From JAJDXO01 sp965207535 (GTDB lineage Bacteria > Pseudomonadota > Alphaproteobacteria > Rhodospirillales > UBA2165): a stretch of 64,000 bases of DNA. This document shows, piece after piece, positions 60,376 to 64,000 of the stretch (position 1 is the stretch's first letter; every line of letters starts with the position of its first letter). The position numbers and the translations under genes are program-made. The DNA lies in assembly GCA_965207535.1 (NCBI GenBank), contig CBDBMR010000005.1, positions 1 through 64,000 on the forward strand. The letters are read 5' to 3'. The notes beneath the pieces were generated by a model that saw only the letters and a list, made by a program, of their open reading frames with translations, had not been told where the DNA came from and ran no database searches.

Positions 60376-62898
60376 TCAACGGCTTGTCCCGCTTTGTCGC
60401 AAATGCCGAATGCCGAGAGAGGCGACGAAGTCCAGGTAGGGGGCGAATGCTTCGTCCACCAATTCCGGTGTGAGCCCGAAATCCTCCAGCTGGTAGCTGT
60501 GCCGTATTTCCACCCTGCGCTTGCCCGCCTGCTTCAGTTGCCAACTCAGCATGGACTTCATTGCCGTTTCTTCCAGGGTCCAGCCGAATCGCCCGTAGAT
60601 ATCGCCCACGAGCGCAAGCGGATCACGCACCAGGTCCAGATAATCCACATCCACCCAGCGCTCCTCCAGTTCCGGGTGAGCCTTGCGAAACCGTACCGCT
60701 TTGTCGAGCATGCCGCTCATGAAGGCCAACTGCTCCGCGCCGAGATCGTGCCGCGACTGCGGCTCGCTCGACATGGAGCGCACGCGTTCCACAAGGCTGT
60801 TCCAGGAGCCCATGAACTGGGTAGGTTCGCGATGGGTCTGGATGAACAGGGCGTCGGGATAGGTTTCGATCAGGGTTTCAAGCTCCATGAGGTGGAAGGG
60901 CATCTTGAGCAGCCACTGGCCCTGGCGCCCGGGATGACGCTGGTGACGCTGCCAGGTGAAATGCTGAAGGGTGCGGCGGTGGTAGGCGTAGGCATTTCGG
61001 GAGCCGTTCTCATGCATCCACCGGCCGTATTCCGGTATGTGGAATCGAGCGACGGAGACCCATGCCGAAAAGGCTGCTCTGAAGATGGGGAAATCTTCCT
61101 CCGGTTCATCGACATCGAAATGGTGAACGCCTTCCATCGCGTCGAGTATCAGGGATGCTTCGAGAATTCCCTGCATCCGCGCCCGGCGGGGGTCGTCGGG
61201 CGATCCCGCCACGGTGGCGTATTCGCCCGACCAGAGGACTGGCTCGGCGAGTTCGTAGAGCCGCAGTGTCCAGAATCGCGTGTCACGCGACATCAGACGG
61301 TGCAGTAAGGTGGTGCCGCTGCGGTTGACGCCGACGATGAAGACCGGCCGCACGATCTCCTCGCCTTCGATCTCCGGGTGCTCCCGGCGTTCGCGGGCCA
61401 GTTCGGCGTTATTGCGCAAGAACCGGCTCATCTCGAAGACAATGTCGCTGAGGTTGTCCTCCAGCAGTCCGGCGCCGGGCGCACTCATAGCCCCGACCAG
61501 CCGCCGCAAGGCTTCACGCATCCAGGAGGGACAAACCGAGTCGAAGGAGACGCCTCGGTCCCGCGCGTAGCGCTCGCCCCGGCCAAGAAGGCGGTCGGCG
61601 TCCAGGCGGCTCCGTGCAATCGGGTAGGGCCATTCCTCCCGATGCGCCATGATCCATTCCTTGGAGCGCCTGAGCTTGACCCAGGTGCCCGGCCACTCGA
61701 TCGGGTGCGGACAGTCCTCCCGGATGGCGCGGTCGCAGATAGGCAGCCTGCCCATGGGCTTGTTCTTGCTGAACCAGTACTTCCCCAAGTGATCGAACAC
61801 GGCCCAGTAGCCGTGAAGCGGAGAACTCTCGCCGCGCGCCTGGCAGGCGCGCTTGAACGACTCGTAGGGAACTTCGGGCCAATAAATTCCGAAGTCGGCG
61901 GGTTCCAGATCGTAGTGCTCCAGGTCCGGGTTGCAGCAATGGTAAATGGTGAAGCGCCGGTCGGGATTCAATGAAATGGCGGTACAGATCCTGCTCAGGG
62001 AATCGACTGCTTCGTTGCTGGAGCGAAACGTGAAATCCTCCGGCAGCGTCTCGCAGTCGACCGCCGCGGCAAACGTCCGCACACTCAGATCGTGCGCCGG
62101 GGTGTACCCCGAGCTGGACAAGCTGATTTGCGGCAGCCGAAAGATCGCCAGCGGTATGCCGGCCTGCTGCGCGAACAGGAGAATTTGCTCGGATGTCAGC
62201 TTACTCCACGGGTAGCCGAGCAAGCCGACGGGAAACGTCTCCTTCATGCTCGCGAGGTCCGGCTGCATCTGGTGGTCGATAGGGCGGTCCTTGAACTCAT
62301 GCGCAAACGCGCAGAAATACTCGGGGAACACGCCCATCGTGGAGGCGTAGAACAGGTGCTTGAAGCGGGTTCGCAGGCACAGTTCGAGTACGTTGCGTAG
62401 GCTGAACGTATTGTTCTTGCGTATGTCGAGATAAGAGGACGTGAGATTGATGTCGGCGGCGAGATGGTAGACCGCGTCGACCTCCCGGCACAACGAGTCG
62501 AATTGCTCGACGGAAAGGCCGAATCGAGGCTGGCAGATGTCGCCGACCACGACGTTGATGCGCGCCTCGAAGGATTCATCCCAGATTTCGGCCTGCTGCA
62601 TGGCGTCACGGATGCGCTTGCGCCCGTGTTCGACGTTATCGGCCCGGACGATGCAATGAACCACGAATTTCGTATCCTGCTGCAGGAGATCGCACAGGAA
62701 GAAACGACCGATGAAGCCGGTCGCCCCGGTCACGAGCACCTCTCGAAACTCCGTTGGAGACACCGCGTCTTCGGGTGTTCCGTCATCCAGCGCCGAACGA
62801 ACGAACCGGCGCAGGGATTCGACGTCCTGCTGGCAGTGCGGCGGAAGCGTGCCAGTGAGTTGCGGAACCTCCACGGGCGTGTCCGTCACCTTTAACAT
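60376..62898 (-). CDS. Thioester-reductase/sulfotransferase fusion protein
   Basis: This 840-residue two-domain protein has an N-terminal half (residues about 50-400) that is an extended-SDR thioester/fatty acyl reductase domain with cofactor motif TGATGFIG at 57-64, DAVYHLAADIN and a catalytic YPWSK. The C-terminal half (from about 510) is a PAPS-dependent sulfotransferase with 5'-phosphosulfate loop VGVNRSGTTLLHRL and the 3'-phosphate segment FIQTHREPTQFMGSW. The fusion suggests reductive release of a carrier- or CoA-bound acyl chain coupled to sulfonation of the product. No polyketide synthase or acyl carrier is in the window. It lies 47 bp downstream of a radical SAM gene on the same strand. 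Confidence 0.85.
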   Translation of the reverse strand: MLKVTDTPVEVPQLTGTLPPHCQQDVESLRRFVRSALDDGTPEDAVSPTEFREVLVTGATGFIGRFFLCDLLQQDTKFVVHCIVRADNVEHGRKRIRDAMQQAEIWDESFEARINVVVGDICQPRFGLSVEQFDSLCREVDAVYHLAADINLTSSYLDIRKNNTFSLRNVLELCLRTRFKHLFYASTMGVFPEYFCAFAHEFKDRPIDHQMQPDLASMKETFPVGLLGYPWSKLTSEQILLFAQQAGIPLAIFRLPQISLSSSGYTPAHDLSVRTFAAAVDCETLPEDFTFRSSNEAVDSLSRICTAISLNPDRRFTIYHCCNPDLEHYDLEPADFGIYWPEVPYESFKRACQARGESSPLHGYWAVFDHLGKYWFSKNKPMGRLPICDRAIREDCPHPIEWPGTWVKLRRSKEWIMAHREEWPYPIARSRLDADRLLGRGERYARDRGVSFDSVCPSWMREALRRLVGAMSAPGAGLLEDNLSDIVFEMSRFLRNNAELARERREHPEIEGEEIVRPVFIVGVNRSGTTLLHRLMSRDTRFWTLRLYELAEPVLWSGEYATVAGSPDDPRRARMQGILEASLILDAMEGVHHFDVDEPEEDFPIFRAAFSAWVSVARFHIPEYGRWMHENGSRNAYAYHRRTLQHFTWQRHQRHPGRQGQWLLKMPFHLMELETLIETYPDALFIQTHREPTQFMGSWNSLVERVRSMSSEPQSRHDLGAEQLAFMSGMLDKAVRFRKAHPELEERWVDVDYLDLVRDPLALVGDIYGRFGWTLEETAMKSMLSWQLKQAGKRRVEIRHSYQLEDFGLTPELVDEAFAPYLDFVASLGIRHLRQSGTSR

Positions 62899-62945
62899 GT
62901 CGTGTCTCTCGTCATGGATTGATACCCTGCGGCTCCCGGCTCCGC

Positions 62946-64000
62946 TCAGGTGGCATGCGCTGGTTCGGCCGGGCCATTCATGGCGCTGCGAAACGATGCC
63001 AAAGCATGTTCGACCCCGTCGCCGTCGTAGCGGAATTCTCCGGGAATCGACTCGTAGCGCTCCCGGGCCCGCCTGAGCGCCTCCTCCCTGCGGGACCGGA
63101 CCTCATCGGCTTGCCGTCTGCCACGCGCAGCCGTCACGCCGAACCTATCCAGTTCCGCGGTGAGGAACTGCATGAACGACCGGATCGTGTTCTGTTGACG
63201 GGTGATCTTCTCGAAGTGGTAGCCCATGGCGGCCAGGCGCACGGCCATGGGCAGCATCCGCGGGTGGTCTTCGGAGACCTTCGCGATGTATTTCGTGAAG
63301 GCGGGGATCTGCTGGGCCGAAAGCCGGCCGCGCACGCCCATAAGATCCGCAAAAACCGCGTTCCGGCTCTTCGGCTTGTAGAGGTGCGGGACGAACTTCA
63401 GGTTTTCGAGCAGGGTCAGGCAGCGATCCAGGTAGTTCTCGAGGGCGGGATCGTAGAGGGTGGCGGTCACCCGCATGTATCCCTCGATCAGGGTCCCCCG
63501 GTCCATTTCCGTCTTGAAATTGAGTATCGTGGCGTTGGTTCCGAGCGGAACATCAATGAGCCGGTTCTCACGCCTGAAGCGCTCGTACATGTCCGTTCCC
63601 CGCAGTGCGGTCAGCAGGTAGATGGGCGCTACGGGAATGCCGGCCTCCCGGATGAACTCGATCTGGGCGTCGAACACACCTTCGTCATCGCCGTCAAGGC
63701 CCAGGATGAATCCGCCCTGCACCTGCATCCCCTTTCCCTGGATGGTGCGAACCGCAGTGAAAAGGTAGTTGTCGTCGCGCTTGTTGACGTTCTGCGACTT
63801 CTTGGTCTTGAGCAGCGCCTTCGGGTTGGGTGTCTCGATCCCCAGGAACACGGTGTCGAAACCGGCCTCGATCATGATGTCCATCAATTCGTCCATGCGG
63901 GCGAGATTGACGCTCGCCTCGGTGGACAGGGTGAACGGATGGCCCCTCTCCCTCTGCCAGGCGGCGATCTCCGGCAGCAGTTTCATCGCCTCGCGCTTGT
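62946..64000 (-). CDS. Radical SAM protein, C-terminal part (BchE-like, DUF4070)
   Basis: The frame is open to the window edge, so the N-terminus (B12-binding region and CxxxCxxC cluster motif) is outside. What remains is the second half of the radical SAM barrel (EASVNLARMDELMDIMIEAG, TVFLGIETPNPKAL, GGFILGLDGDDEG) and a C-terminal DUF4070-like helical domain. Relatives are cobalamin-dependent radical SAM methylases or rearranging enzymes such as the HpnJ/HpnP types. It precedes the reductase-sulfotransferase gene, probably in one operon, suggesting modification of a lipid or polyketide-like molecule. Confidence 0.8.
   Translation of the reverse strand, partial: KREAMKLLPEIAAWQRERGHPFTLSTEASVNLARMDELMDIMIEAGFDTVFLGIETPNPKALLKTKKSQNVNKRDDNYLFTAVRTIQGKGMQVQGGFILGLDGDDEGVFDAQIEFIREAGIPVAPIYLLTALRGTDMYERFRRENRLIDVPLGTNATILNFKTEMDRGTLIEGYMRVTATLYDPALENYLDRCLTLLENLKFVPHLYKPKSRNAVFADLMGVRGRLSAQQIPAFTKYIAKVSEDHPRMLPMAVRLAAMGYHFEKITRQQNTIRSFMQFLTAELDRFGVTAARGRRQADEVRSRREEALRRARERYESIPGEFRYDGDGVEHALASFRSAMNGPAEPAHAT

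Overview
The window reads as a chromosomal segment of a high-GC alphaproteobacterium. Gene density is high, operons are tightly coupled (many ATGA stop/start overlaps) and most start codons follow GGAGG-type ribosome binding sites. The gene content fits the Rhodospirillales/Rhodobacterales metabolic style: TRAP and tripartite tricarboxylate (TTT) transporters, HyuAB, Rieske oxygenases, UbiD, CoxL-like proteins and split transketolases. The taxon is an inference, because no rRNA or other marker gene is present.

Layout. 1-1254 is a graveyard of insertion-sequence pieces (IS110 and IS5 transposase fragments, an IS21-like end) plus a short degenerate CRISPR-like repeat set. 1255-5111 is a hyuAB pair. 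5954-10246 is a single low-GC 1430-residue gene combining a PD-(D/E)XK-type nuclease with a STAND NTPase, a likely Avs-like antiphage protein, followed by dispersed hairpin repeats and a DmeF-type metal exporter. 11899-32050 is a catabolic block for an unknown aromatic or carboxylated compound. A minus operon carries ubiD, TRAP dctPQM, a small HTH protein, a Rieske oxygenase and a flavoprotein. It diverges from a plus operon of Rieske alpha/beta, an ACMSD-like amidohydrolase, an orphan CoxL-like subunit, an enoyl-CoA hydratase-like protein and a TRAP-TAXI transporter. This meets a minus run of flavin monooxygenase, LLM oxidoreductase and alpha/beta hydrolase.

32227-51508 is a second catabolic block controlled by a GntR/HutC-type regulator. 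It holds an enolase-superfamily protein, a sulfatase, a TTT transporter, two split transketolases, two SDRs, and an E1alpha/E1beta pair with a free-standing lipoyl domain. A nearly identical 29-bp element lies in front of each of its three transcription units (37962, 43300, 49170), which defines a likely local regulon. The regulator and the E1 operon are separated by a nested mobile element: an IS66-family element carrying a DruA-like (DUF4338) gene, with a group II intron inserted one base inside one of its tips. The composite is bounded by a perfect 8-bp target duplication.

51644-58697 is an RND efflux pair whose adaptor gene is split by a complete IS21-family element with a 7-bp target duplication; removing the element restores the reading frame. 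59182-64000 holds an APH/EcKinase-like kinase, a thioester-reductase/sulfotransferase fusion and the C-terminal part of a radical SAM protein cut by the window edge.

The most noteworthy items are the nuclease-STAND protein, the three-site GntR regulon around an unassigned thiamine-diphosphate pathway, the DruA-like gene coupled to an IS66 transposase with an intron at its tip, and the reductase-sulfotransferase fusion.
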